Source of the DNA: an uncultured Chitinophaga sp.
GTDB taxonomy: Bacteria > Bacteroidota > Bacteroidia > Cytophagales > Cyclobacteriaceae
NCBI GenBank assembly: GCA_902168205.1
Contig: CABHOK010000003.1
Location: 558,001 to 622,000 of the forward strand
Direction of reading: 5' to 3'
DNA: 64,000 nt
Shown here: positions 54,494 to 62,463 of the stretch, piece after piece
Numbering within the stretch: position 1 is the stretch's first letter
Layout: every line of letters begins with the position of its first letter
The notes under the pieces: model-generated
What the model was told of the DNA's origin: nothing
What the model saw: the letters and a program-made list of their open reading frames with translations, nothing else
The model's database searches: none
Program-made: the position numbers and the translations under genes

Positions 54494-54808
54494 ATGAAAA
54501 AGTTAGGCTTAGTCGTCATCCTGATAACCGGTGTAGCGCTTGCAGCGCAGGCTCAGGACACAGGTAAGACCGATAACTATCCTTACTGGACAGTATCTAA
54601 AGAAGTACAACGTATCCAGTTCAGGGATATTCGTTTTGTACCTGCAAAAATTACAACCGGTGATGTTGCCTGGAATGTATCCAAGGGCGTACAACAGATG
54701 AACGCAAGACGTTCAGCAAGACAGACCGGTGTTGTAGCCATGACTGGTTATCCTTCATGGACTATTTCAAAAGGTGTTGCCCGCATGCAATACGAAAAGA
54801 ACAATTAA
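54494..54808 (+). CDS. Small exported protein with three W-SK repeats
   Basis: A 104-residue exported protein (signal peptide to LAAQAQ, about 21). The mature part is three related units: YPYWTVSKEVQRIQ (about 29-42), GDVAWNVSKGVQQMN (about 56-70) and GYPSWTISKGVARMQ (about 85-99), sharing W-[TN]-[VI]-SK-x-V-x-x-[MI]. Between them lie basic linkers. No family was recognised. It is divergent from a two-component system and has its own strong terminator, suggesting high, regulated expression. Confidence 0.75.
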   Translation: MKKLGLVVILITGVALAAQAQDTGKTDNYPYWTVSKEVQRIQFRDIRFVPAKITTGDVAWNVSKGVQQMNARRSARQTGVVAMTGYPSWTISKGVARMQYEKNN

Positions 54809-54908
54809 TAAAGTTGACTATATATAGCAACAAAACGATACTGGTCGATGTTTAGGTAAAGGTAAGTCGATTAAGTAAAGAAAGATAGAGGGGTAGGTTA
54901 GGTTAAAA

Positions 54909-54938
54909 AGCCGCGTGAAGTCTTCACGTGGCTTTTTT
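54909..54938 (+). terminator. Intrinsic terminator of the W-SK repeat gene
   Basis: AGCCGCGTGAA (54909-54919) pairs with TTCACGTGGCT (54923-54933), one G-T wobble, and continues into TTTTT. GGGTAGGTTAGGTT precedes the stem, as at the 43.9 kb terminator. Confidence 0.9.
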
Positions 54939-55157
54939 CATTTCTGGCGTTCCGTGAAGCCCGGTCGGGGTTGACGAGTCAAGATACTCCATAATCATCC
55001 CTAAACCTCCCTAAACCTCCCACTTTATACCACCGGTAATTTAAAACCCTCAAAACAAAGCAGAAATCCATTATTTCGTCCGCTTAAAAAATTTCCTCAA
55101 CAGCTAAAAACAGCTTTTGAGAGGCCAGAAATGTGCTTTTTTCGAAGAAAATGGAAA

Positions 55158-55184
55158 AAAGTGGTTGAAAGTGGTTGAAAGTGG
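55158..55184 (+). promoter_or_regulatory. MraZ operator: three AAAGTGG boxes
   Basis: AAAGTGG occurs at 55158, 55168 and 55178, each separated by three bases (10-base period). This matches the MraZ box array described for Mollicutes and lies across the -33 region of the cluster promoter, predicting autorepression by MraZ. Confidence 0.8.
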
Positions 55185-55204
55185 TTTAAAATTACCTATG
55201 TTTG
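55175..55204 (+). promoter_or_regulatory. Promoter of the mraZ/dcw cluster
   Basis: -33 TTG (55175-55177) and -7 TATGTTTG (55197-55204, exact TAnnTTTG) are 19 bases apart. The MraZ boxes overlap the -33 element. The mraZ ATG follows 31 bases downstream. Confidence 0.7.
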
Positions 55205-55235
55205 CTTAGGAGAAAAAGACAACCACTACACGTCT

Positions 55236-55682
55236 ATGACTTTCTTCACCAGTGAATATGAGAGCAAACTTGATGCGAAGGGCCGCCTGGTGCTGCCTGC
55301 GCGGATCAAGGCACAATTGCCTGAGAACGAAGGCAATGTGCTCATGATCCGTAAGTCGCTCGATCCATGCCTCATAATCTACCCGATGGTGGAGTTCAAC
55401 AAGGTCTTCTCGAAGATTTCGGGATTGAATGAGTTTAATAAAGAAGCTGTACCGCTGCAGCGCAGTTTTTTCGCAGGAACCACGGAGGTCGAAATGGATA
55501 ACAACGGCCGCATCCTGATTCCGAAGAAGTACTTAGCGCATGCCCAGATCGACAAGGACGTAATCCTGGTCGGCATGGGAAACAAAGTAGAAGTATGGAA
55601 TCCAACTCTGTACGAGAAGCACCTGATTCAAGATCCAAGTGAATTGTCTGAGTTGGCGCAGAAATACCTGGGAGAGCAATAG
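55236..55682 (+). CDS. mraZ: Transcriptional regulator MraZ
   Basis: A 148-residue DNA-binding regulator with two SpoVT/AbrB-like halves: EYESKLDAKGRLVLPARIKAQL (about 6-27) and VEMDNNGRILIPKKYLA (about 85-101). MraZ octamers bind repeated boxes at their own promoter and repress the dcw cluster. Length is as expected. It stands first in the cluster, but is separated from rsmH by an inserted gene. Confidence 0.95.
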   Translation: MTFFTSEYESKLDAKGRLVLPARIKAQLPENEGNVLMIRKSLDPCLIIYPMVEFNKVFSKISGLNEFNKEAVPLQRSFFAGTTEVEMDNNGRILIPKKYLAHAQIDKDVILVGMGNKVEVWNPTLYEKHLIQDPSELSELAQKYLGEQ

Positions 55683-55742
55683 CGCTTGTTGCACGTTGCA
55701 AACAAGTATATATACTCCTGAAGTTGTGCTATTTGAAGTTCG

Positions 55743-55771
55743 TTGCTGGCTGCTGGTTTCTGGCCGCTGGC
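55743..55771 (+). repeat. Left 7-bp repeat array flanking the S23 element
   Basis: Four 7-bp units TTGCTGG, CTGCTGG, TTTCTGG, CCGCTGG. The reverse complement of the same unit forms the array at 56152-56179, so the intervening gene is bounded by inverted repeats. Confidence 0.75.
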
Positions 55772-55789
55772 AAAAAGTGTTAGGTATAT

Positions 55790-56149
55790 ATGAAGGATTT
55801 TAAGAAGTTATTGATCTGGCAGAAGGGAATAGAGTTGATGGAAGAGACTTACCGGCTTGCTACGCTACTCCCTCATGAAGAGAAGTATGGACTAAGAAGC
55901 CAGCTTACACGTGCAGCAGTATCAATAGTTCTAAACATTGCAGAAGGCAGTGCAAAGGCAAGTAAGAAAGAGTATAAATATTACCTGGAGACTTCTCTTG
56001 GTTCTGCTTTTGAGCCTGAAACAGTTTTACTGGTAACAGAAAGATTAGACTTAATGGAAGATAAAGTCATATCAAGAGTAATGTCGGAAGTATTGCGTGA
56101 GCAACGGAAGATCAATGGCTTTATTAATAAAATAAATTCAGATGTCTGA
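55790..56149 (+). CDS. Four-helix-bundle protein (23S rRNA intervening-sequence protein family)
   Basis: A 119-residue protein with the S23/IVP signature: FKKLLIWQKGIELMEETYRLA, LPHEEKYGLRSQLTRAAVSIVLNIAEGSAKAS and EYKYYLETSLGSAFEPETVLLV. Relatives occur inside 23S rRNA intervening sequences, and Avd of diversity-generating retroelements has a similar fold; stand-alone copies have no settled role. It is out of place here, lying between mraZ and rsmH and flanked by inverted 7-bp repeats, as though inserted as a small element. Its stop overlaps the rsmH start by 8 bases. Confidence 0.9.
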   Translation: MKDFKKLLIWQKGIELMEETYRLATLLPHEEKYGLRSQLTRAAVSIVLNIAEGSAKASKKEYKYYLETSLGSAFEPETVLLVTERLDLMEDKVISRVMSEVLREQRKINGFINKINSDV

Positions 56150-57092
56150 GTCCAGCAGCCAGCAGCCAGCAGCCAGCGGCTATCACAAACCTGTGATGCT
56201 ACAGGAATGCATAGACGCACTGCAGATTCAGGCAGATGGTATATATGTAGATGTAACCTTCGGTGGAGGTGGGCATAGTGCGGAGATTCTTCGGTATATC
56301 AAGGGTGGTCGGTTGATTGCTTTTGATCAGGACGAAGATGCGAAGCGCGAAGCCGAAAAAATAAACAGTAGTTCTTTTACATTTTGTCAGGCCAACTTCA
56401 TGTACATGAAAAAGTATCTGAAGTTGAATGGAGTAACAAAGGTCAACGGTATACTGGCTGATCTTGGAATTTCTTCACACCAGATTGATTCACCCGAACG
56501 TGGTTTCTCAACTCGCTTTGATGGACCTCTCGATATGCGGATGGATCAGACTATATCGCTCACAGCAGCAAAGGTGTTGAATGAATATAGCGAAGATCAG
56601 CTGCATAAACTCTTTGGTATGTACGGAGAGTTGAAGAATGCAAAGACCGTTGCCCGACTCATTACCCAACAGCGCGTTAACCATCCCTTTGATCGTACGG
56701 AAGATTTAAAAGCAGCTTTAAGAACAGTTGCTCCGCGCGGTAAAGAGAATAAATATTTCGCCCAGGTGTTTCAGGCGTTACGCATCGAAGTGAATGCTGA
56801 GATGAAAGCACTCGAAAATTTTTTGCACCAGTGTGGCGAAGTGATGGAAACCGGTGGACGCCTGGTAGTGATGTCGTATCACTCGCTCGAGGACAGAATG
56901 GTAAAGAACTACATCAACAAAGGGAAAGTCTTTGGGGAAGTAGACAAAGACTTTTTTGGTAACGAGCTCAAACCTTTCGAAGCCGTATATCGCAAACCGA
57001 TAGAAGCAACGGAGGAGGAGATCAGCGGTAACAGCCGCGCACGCAGTGCGAAACTTCGTGTAGCAGCGAAACTGGCAGAAATTAACCGTTAA
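56142..57092 (+). CDS. rsmH: 16S rRNA (cytosine-1402-N4)-methyltransferase
   Basis: A 316-residue SAM-dependent enzyme (MraW) that methylates C1402 of 16S rRNA. The conserved part begins at YHKPVMLQECIDAL (residue 14 on), then VDVTFGGGGHSAEIL (SAM motif, about 37-51), AFDQDEDA, ADLGISSHQID and GGRLVVMSYHSLEDRMVK. The first 13 residues (MSESSSQQPAASG) come from the 7-bp repeat array of the inserted element. No other start precedes the conserved YHKPV block, so the element appears to supply the start codon. Confidence 0.95.
   Translation: MSESSSQQPAASGYHKPVMLQECIDALQIQADGIYVDVTFGGGGHSAEILRYIKGGRLIAFDQDEDAKREAEKINSSSFTFCQANFMYMKKYLKLNGVTKVNGILADLGISSHQIDSPERGFSTRFDGPLDMRMDQTISLTAAKVLNEYSEDQLHKLFGMYGELKNAKTVARLITQQRVNHPFDRTEDLKAALRTVAPRGKENKYFAQVFQALRIEVNAEMKALENFLHQCGEVMETGGRLVVMSYHSLEDRMVKNYINKGKVFGEVDKDFFGNELKPFEAVYRKPIEATEEEISGNSRARSAKLRVAAKLAEINR
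56152..56179 (+). repeat. Right 7-bp repeat array, within rsmH start
   Basis: Three CCAGCAG units and one CCAGCGG, inverted relative to the left array. In frame it encodes SSQQPAAS near the start of RsmH. Confidence 0.75.
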
Positions 57093-57141
57093 TCGTTAAC
57101 CGTAACTATGTATAGCGATTAGGAAACCATTAACGATTAAC
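57088..57141. repeat. Inverted repeat spanning the rsmH stop codon
   Basis: GTTAATCGTTAA (57088-57099) and TTAACGATTAAC (57130-57141) are perfect 12-bp arms with 30 bases between. GAATAACGAGTAACGA follows, a related motif. It may be a structure in the operon mRNA or a dispersed repeat. Confidence 0.6.
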
Positions 57142-57166
57142 TGACAACGAATAACGAGTAACGAAG

Positions 57167-57571
57167 ATGGAGAACAAATTCAAAATCAAACCCGGCAAAC
57201 CTGAGGCTTCTTCCACAAGGGCAAGCACAGGCAGTACGGGTAGTGGTATGTTCTCAGCTATCGAAAAGCGTTTGAAGCTTGAAAGTTATTTTGAAGAAGG
57301 TTTCCCGGTGCAGTACCTGCCCAAGATACTCTTCGTGTTATTGTTAGGTATACTATATATCAGCAACACGCACTACGCAGAAAAGACGGTACGCGACATT
57401 AACGCGATACAGGCTGAAGTGGAAGACCTGCGCGCTGATTATACTACTTTGAAAGCAGACCTGATGTTTGCCAGCAAGCAATCGGAAGTTGCTAGAAAAG
57501 TAAATGGTTACGGATTAAAAGAAAGCTTTACACCACCTTATAAAATTGTTGTAGAGAAAGGTGAATATTAA
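57167..57571 (+). CDS. ftsL: FtsL-like cell division protein
   Basis: A 134-residue bitopic protein. A low-complexity cytoplasmic part (to about 45, with STRASTGSTGSG) precedes a single membrane helix (LPKILFVLLLGILYISN, about 51-67) and a periplasmic coiled coil (VRDINAIQAEVEDLRADYTTLKADL). This is the FtsL/DivIC-type partner of the FtsW-FtsI septal synthase. The family is poorly conserved in sequence; position before ftsI and topology decide the call. Confidence 0.87.
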   Translation: MENKFKIKPGKPEASSTRASTGSTGSGMFSAIEKRLKLESYFEEGFPVQYLPKILFVLLLGILYISNTHYAEKTVRDINAIQAEVEDLRADYTTLKADLMFASKQSEVARKVNGYGLKESFTPPYKIVVEKGEY

Positions 57572-59651
57572 GAAGTCCATATTATTAAGAGCAAGGATTG
57601 CATTTCTGTTTGTTGTTCTGTTTGCTGTCGCGGTAGTGATAAAAACAGGACATATTCAGTTTGTAGAAGGGGAGAAGTGGGCCAAGATGGGCGAACGTAT
57701 TTCATTTGACTATAAACGTGTAAAAGCAACCCGCGGAAATATATACTCCGACAACGGAAGCCTGCTGGCTACATCGCTGCCATTCTACAAGATCGCTTTC
57801 GATGCTTCGCTTCCGAAAGAAGAAGTGTTCAATAAAGGTGTGGATTCTCTCGCATACCACTTGTCACGATTTTTTAAGGACAAGTCGAGAGAGGATTACA
57901 GACGCATGTTGATCGATGCTCGCAGATCACACAAACAGTATATTATACTCAACCGCAAGCGCATCGATTATCAGGACAAGAAGATGATGATGGACTGGCC
58001 TATATTTCGTGAAGGCCGGCTTCGGGGCGGTGCTATATTTGAAAAGGTGGATGTGCGATATCATCCCTTCTCAAACCTGAGCAGCAGAACGATCGGATTC
58101 ATCAATGAAAATGACAAAGGTGCCGGACTTGAATTCTCGTTCGATAAGCAGCTTGGCGGTCAGGACGGTTATGCGTACTATCAGAAAATATCAGGTGGTA
58201 TATGGAAGCCGGTATACGATGCCAACAACGTAAAAGCGGTAGATGGTCTTGATCTGCAAACTACATTGGACATTAACCTGCAGGATGTAGCGGAGACAGC
58301 TCTACACAAAGCCATGGTACAGCACGATGCAGACGATGGACTGGTAGCCGTAATGGAAGTTGCCACCGGTGAGATCAAAGCTATATCAAACCTGAGCAGC
58401 GATGGTCACGGTGGGTTCTATGAGAAATTCAACTTTGCTGCGGCAGGATTGTTCGAGCCAGGTTCAACATTCAAGCTGGTTACCATGATTGCATTGTTGG
58501 AAGACACCAACATGGAATTAAGTGACAGTATTGATGTAGGTGACGGAGAATTTACGTTCTACAATAAAACGGTACGCGATCATGAAGACCATGGTCTTGG
58601 TACTGTAACCATTAAAGAAGCCTTCGAGCATTCGTCAAACGTAGCGATGGCTAAACTGGTTGATAAACATTTCGGTTTGCATCCGCAAAAGTTTGTAGAC
58701 TATATCGATCAGCTTAAACTGTCTCAACCGCTGGGTATTCAGATTGTTGGTGAACCAACTCCTAAGATCAAGCGCCCTGGACAGAAAGGCTGGAGCGGTA
58801 TAAGTTTACCCTGGATGGCCTACGGGTATGGTTTTGAAATCACACCACTGCATACACTAGCACTGTATAACGCAGTAGCGAACAATGGTAAAATGATCAA
58901 GCCGGTGTTTGTAAGAGCAATCAAGCATGCTGATGAAGACGAAACGAAGTTTGAGACAGAGGTAATCAACAACAGTATATGTTCTGATAAGACATTGGAT
59001 CAATTGAGACTTCTATTGGAGGGTGTAGTAGAGAATGGAACGGCTAAGAATATAAAAGGAACACATTACCGTATAGCTGGTAAAACGGGTACAGCCCAGA
59101 TATTGGACAAAGGTCGCTATACGAAAAAATATGTTACCTCATTTGTTGGATACTTTCCGGCACACGAACCTAAATATAGCGCGATGGTAATGATCAAGAA
59201 TCCGAGAGGCTGGTATCAGTACGGAAGCAGTGTGGCAGCACCGGTGTTTAAAGAGATCGCCGATAATATATACGCGCGTGATATAAACCTGCATCAGCCG
59301 ATGGACATCAAGAAGTTTACGAAGACTGATGTACTGCCGGTGATACGTGCGGGGAACCAGCAGGAGTTAACGATGTTGTGTAATGAGTTGGGAGTGTCCA
59401 ATCATTCACTTACTGAAAATGAATGGGTACGTTCATCACGTTCAGGCAATGGTGTTAACTGGAAAAAAGCAATTGAAGGAAAAGGCGTAGTGCCTGATGT
59501 AAAGGGAATGACTTTCCGCGATGCGATATACTTATTGGAGAAATCCGGCCTCAATGTTTTCTACGAAGGAAAAGGACGCGTGCAGGATCAATCTATAGCA
59601 GCGGGTGCGCGTGTCTCAAAAGGCGATCGCATCTATATACGGTTGAATTAG
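57561..59651 (+). CDS. ftsI: Septal transpeptidase FtsI (PBP3-like) with PASTA domain
   Basis: A 696-residue class B penicillin-binding protein starting with GTG, overlapping ftsL by 11 bases. The N-terminal helix (about 8-29) anchors it. The pedestal domain starts near TRGNIYSDNGSLLATSL. Transpeptidase motifs are STFK (Ser302, Lys305), SSN (358-360) and KTG (508-510). A C-terminal PASTA domain (about 638-696; VPDVKGMTFRDAIYLLEKSGLNV) is present, as in SpoVD-type proteins. It cross-links septal peptidoglycan. Confidence 0.94.
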   Translation: MNIKKSILLRARIAFLFVVLFAVAVVIKTGHIQFVEGEKWAKMGERISFDYKRVKATRGNIYSDNGSLLATSLPFYKIAFDASLPKEEVFNKGVDSLAYHLSRFFKDKSREDYRRMLIDARRSHKQYIILNRKRIDYQDKKMMMDWPIFREGRLRGGAIFEKVDVRYHPFSNLSSRTIGFINENDKGAGLEFSFDKQLGGQDGYAYYQKISGGIWKPVYDANNVKAVDGLDLQTTLDINLQDVAETALHKAMVQHDADDGLVAVMEVATGEIKAISNLSSDGHGGFYEKFNFAAAGLFEPGSTFKLVTMIALLEDTNMELSDSIDVGDGEFTFYNKTVRDHEDHGLGTVTIKEAFEHSSNVAMAKLVDKHFGLHPQKFVDYIDQLKLSQPLGIQIVGEPTPKIKRPGQKGWSGISLPWMAYGYGFEITPLHTLALYNAVANNGKMIKPVFVRAIKHADEDETKFETEVINNSICSDKTLDQLRLLLEGVVENGTAKNIKGTHYRIAGKTGTAQILDKGRYTKKYVTSFVGYFPAHEPKYSAMVMIKNPRGWYQYGSSVAAPVFKEIADNIYARDINLHQPMDIKKFTKTDVLPVIRAGNQQELTMLCNELGVSNHSLTENEWVRSSRSGNGVNWKKAIEGKGVVPDVKGMTFRDAIYLLEKSGLNVFYEGKGRVQDQSIAAGARVSKGDRIYIRLN

Positions 59652-59706
59652 TATAAATGTGGAATTGTGAATAAAAATTGTGGATAACTCTGAAGCGTAA
59701 AAGGAC

Positions 59707-61170
59707 GTGGCTGAATTAAAAGATATACTATATAAAGTTTCTCTCACTTCGAGCTACGGTAACATGAGCGTTGCCGTAAACGGAGTGTGCTTTGATTCGC
59801 GCAAAGCAAAGCCAGGCTTTTTATTTGTTGCTGTAAAAGGTACACTTTCAGACGGGCATGATTATATAACAACAGCCATCAATGCGGGTGCCGCCTCCGT
59901 TGTGTGTGAAAAATTACCCGGAGTGATCAATGAGTCTGTCACCTATGTTACTGTAAAAGACAGTGCGCAGGCACTCGGTATAATTGCTTCGAACTTCTAT
60001 GGCAATCCATCCGAGAAAGTAAAACTCACAGGTGTTACCGGTACCAATGGCAAGACCACAACGGCTACCCTACTGTACCAATTGTTTACCAAGCTTGGCT
60101 ATACGGTCGGACTGATCTCTACCGTTGAAAACAGAATAGCAGAAAAAATAATTCCAGCTACGCATACAACACCCGATCCGATACAGCTGAATGACCTTCT
60201 TAAAAAAATGGTTGAACACGGATGTTCGCACGTTTTTATGGAAGTGAGCTCACATGCCGTAGACCAAGAGCGTATAGCCGGGATAAAATTCGTGGGTGCT
60301 ATATTCACAAACATCACGCACGATCACCTCGATTATCACAAGACATTCGAGAACTATATAAAAGCAAAGAAAAAGTTCTTTGACGATCTGCCGACCGATG
60401 CATTTGCCGTGGTAAATGCCGATGACAAGCGCGGCATGGTGATGCTGCAGAATACAAAAGCTACTAAATATAGCTTTGGCCTTAAGAAGATGGTTGACTT
60501 CAAAGGAAAGATCATCACCAATTCGATCGAAGGTCTCGAAATTGAGATCGGAGGTAAAAATGTATGGTTTCAGATGATCGGTGACTTCAACGCCTATAAT
60601 TTACTCGGAGTATACGGTGCCGCTGTATTACTCGGAGAAGATGCCGATGAAGTGCTCACACAGCTTTCATCGTTACGCGGTGCACCCGGAAGATTTGAAC
60701 TGGTAATGCCTGGTTCGAAGATCATTGCTATAGTGGACTACGCACATACTCCGGATGCATTGAAAAATGTATTGGAGACTATAGCACAGTTCCGCACCGG
60801 CAATGAACAGGTAATTACGGTGGTTGGCTGTGGTGGAAACAGAGACAAGACCAAGCGGCCGCTGATGGCATCCATCGCCTGTCGCTTAAGTGATAAAGTG
60901 GTACTCACGTCTGACAATCCGCGTGATGAAGATCCGATGGAGATCATCCGCGAGATGCAGACTGGTGTAACCCCTTCTGAAACGCGCAAGACACTGGTAA
61001 TGGCAGACCGTGAAGAAGCAATCAAGACTGCCTGCATGATGGCGAAAGAAAATGACATCATTCTGGTGGCCGGCAAAGGCCATGAAGATTACCAGGAGAT
61101 AAAAGGAGTAAAGTATCCTTTTGATGATCGCAAGGTAGTGGAGCGGATGTTGAAAATGTTTAATAACTAG
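59707..61170 (+). CDS. murE: UDP-MurNAc-L-Ala-D-Glu:meso-DAP ligase
   Basis: A 487-residue Mur ligase starting at GTG, 55 bases after ftsI. GVTGTNGKTTTATLL (about 109-123) is the ATP site, MEVSSHAVDQERIAG and NITHDHLDYH follow. DNPRDEDP (about 406-413) is the meso-diaminopimelate specificity motif, so the cell wall is of the meso-DAP type. GKGHEDYQEI closes the protein. Length is standard. Confidence 0.96.
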   Translation: MAELKDILYKVSLTSSYGNMSVAVNGVCFDSRKAKPGFLFVAVKGTLSDGHDYITTAINAGAASVVCEKLPGVINESVTYVTVKDSAQALGIIASNFYGNPSEKVKLTGVTGTNGKTTTATLLYQLFTKLGYTVGLISTVENRIAEKIIPATHTTPDPIQLNDLLKKMVEHGCSHVFMEVSSHAVDQERIAGIKFVGAIFTNITHDHLDYHKTFENYIKAKKKFFDDLPTDAFAVVNADDKRGMVMLQNTKATKYSFGLKKMVDFKGKIITNSIEGLEIEIGGKNVWFQMIGDFNAYNLLGVYGAAVLLGEDADEVLTQLSSLRGAPGRFELVMPGSKIIAIVDYAHTPDALKNVLETIAQFRTGNEQVITVVGCGGNRDKTKRPLMASIACRLSDKVVLTSDNPRDEDPMEIIREMQTGVTPSETRKTLVMADREEAIKTACMMAKENDIILVAGKGHEDYQEIKGVKYPFDDRKVVERMLKMFNN

Positions 61171-61233
61171 CCGCGCTGCAAAAAAGATTGAAACTAAAAG
61201 ATATATAGTATACGAAAAATTTAGACGACCGAG

Positions 61234-62463
61234 ATGCTGTATTATTTGTTTGATTATTTGAATTCACTGGATATACCCGGAGCCGGGGTGTTTCAGTATA
61301 TATCATTCCGCGCAGGAATGGCAGCATTCCTTTCGCTTTTGATAACGATAACGTTTGGTAAGAACCTGATCAATTTCCTGCGTAAAAAGCAGGTGGGTGA
61401 AGATATACGTGATCTCGGTCTGGAAGGACAGATCCAGAAAAAAGGAACGCCTACTATGGGCGGTCTTATCATCATTGCTGCGATACTTATACCAACGTTG
61501 CTGTTCGCCAAACTGGACAATGTATATGTAGTACTGCTTATCGTTGCAACATGCTGGCTGGGTATTATCGGTTTCCTCGATGACTATATCAAAGTATTCC
61601 GCAAGAATAAAGAAGGTCTTGCAGGCCGCTTTAAAATTGTAGGACAGGTAGGTCTCGGGGTGATTGTGGGACTCGTGCTATATTTCAATGAGTTTGTAGT
61701 AGTGCGCGAAGTAAGTCCGGCATCGCTGGCAAGCATTGAGACAGTTGCATTTCAGCAAGATCCTGATTCACAGATTGAGTATAAAGATTTGAAGTCCACC
61801 AAGACAACCGTTCCTTTCGCAAAGAACAATGAATTGGACTACGGCAAAATATTTCCGTTCATTCCTGCAGAATATACCTGGGTAATCTATGTACTGGTAG
61901 TGATCGTGATCATCACAGCCGTGTCCAATGGCGCAAACATAACGGATGGTATCGATGGACTTGCTGCAGGTACTTCGGGAATCATAGGATTGACACTGGC
62001 TATACTGGCGTACCTCTCTGGTCGTATTGACTTCAGTAGTTACCTCAACATCATGTATATACCAAACCTGGCAGAGCTGGTAATTTTCTGTACAGCGTTT
62101 GTAGGAGCGTGCCTTGGTTTCCTCTGGTACAATGCATACCCGGCACAGGTGTTCATGGGGGACACCGGAAGTTTGACTCTCGGTGGTGTAATTGCTGTGC
62201 TGGCGCTCGCGGTGCGTAAAGAATTGCTGATCCCTGCGCTCTGCGGAATTTTCCTCATCGAAAATCTCTCGGTAATTATACAGGTATCATACTTCAAATA
62301 TACCAAGAAGAAATACGGTGAAGGCAGACGAATCTTTTTGATGTCGCCCCTGCACCACCACTATCAAAAGAAAAATATACATGAAGCGAAAATTGTAACA
62401 CGCTTCTGGATTGTAGGGATACTGCTGGCGATTATAACGCTGGCAACATTGAAATTGAGATAA
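61234..62463 (+). CDS. mraY: Phospho-MurNAc-pentapeptide translocase
   Basis: A 409-residue polytopic enzyme that makes lipid [14 protein letters not shown] (about 69-81), the DD pair in [44 protein letters not shown] and [10 protein letters not shown] are the family signatures. It is longer than the roughly 360 residues of E. coli, with an extra periplasmic loop (about 168-215; [14 protein letters not shown] and [11 protein letters not shown]) typical of Bacteroidota. Its stop overlaps murD by one base (TAATG). Confidence 0.96.
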   Translation: MLYYLFDYLNSLDIPGAGVFQYISFRAGMAAFLSLLITITFGKNLINFLRKKQVGEDIRDLGLEGQIQKKGTPTMGGLIIIAAILIPTLLFAKLDNVYVVLLIVATCWLGIIGFLDDYIKVFRKNKEGLAGRFKIVGQVGLGVIVGLVLYFNEFVVVREVSPASLASIETVAFQQDPDSQIEYKDLKSTKTTVPFAKNNELDYGKIFPFIPAEYTWVIYVLVVIVIITAVSNGANITDGIDGLAAGTSGIIGLTLAILAYLSGRIDFSSYLNIMYIPNLAELVIFCTAFVGACLGFLWYNAYPAQVFMGDTGSLTLGGVIAVLALAVRKELLIPALCGIFLIENLSVIIQVSYFKYTKKKYGEGRRIFLMSPLHHHYQKKNIHEAKIVTRFWIVGILLAIITLATLKLR

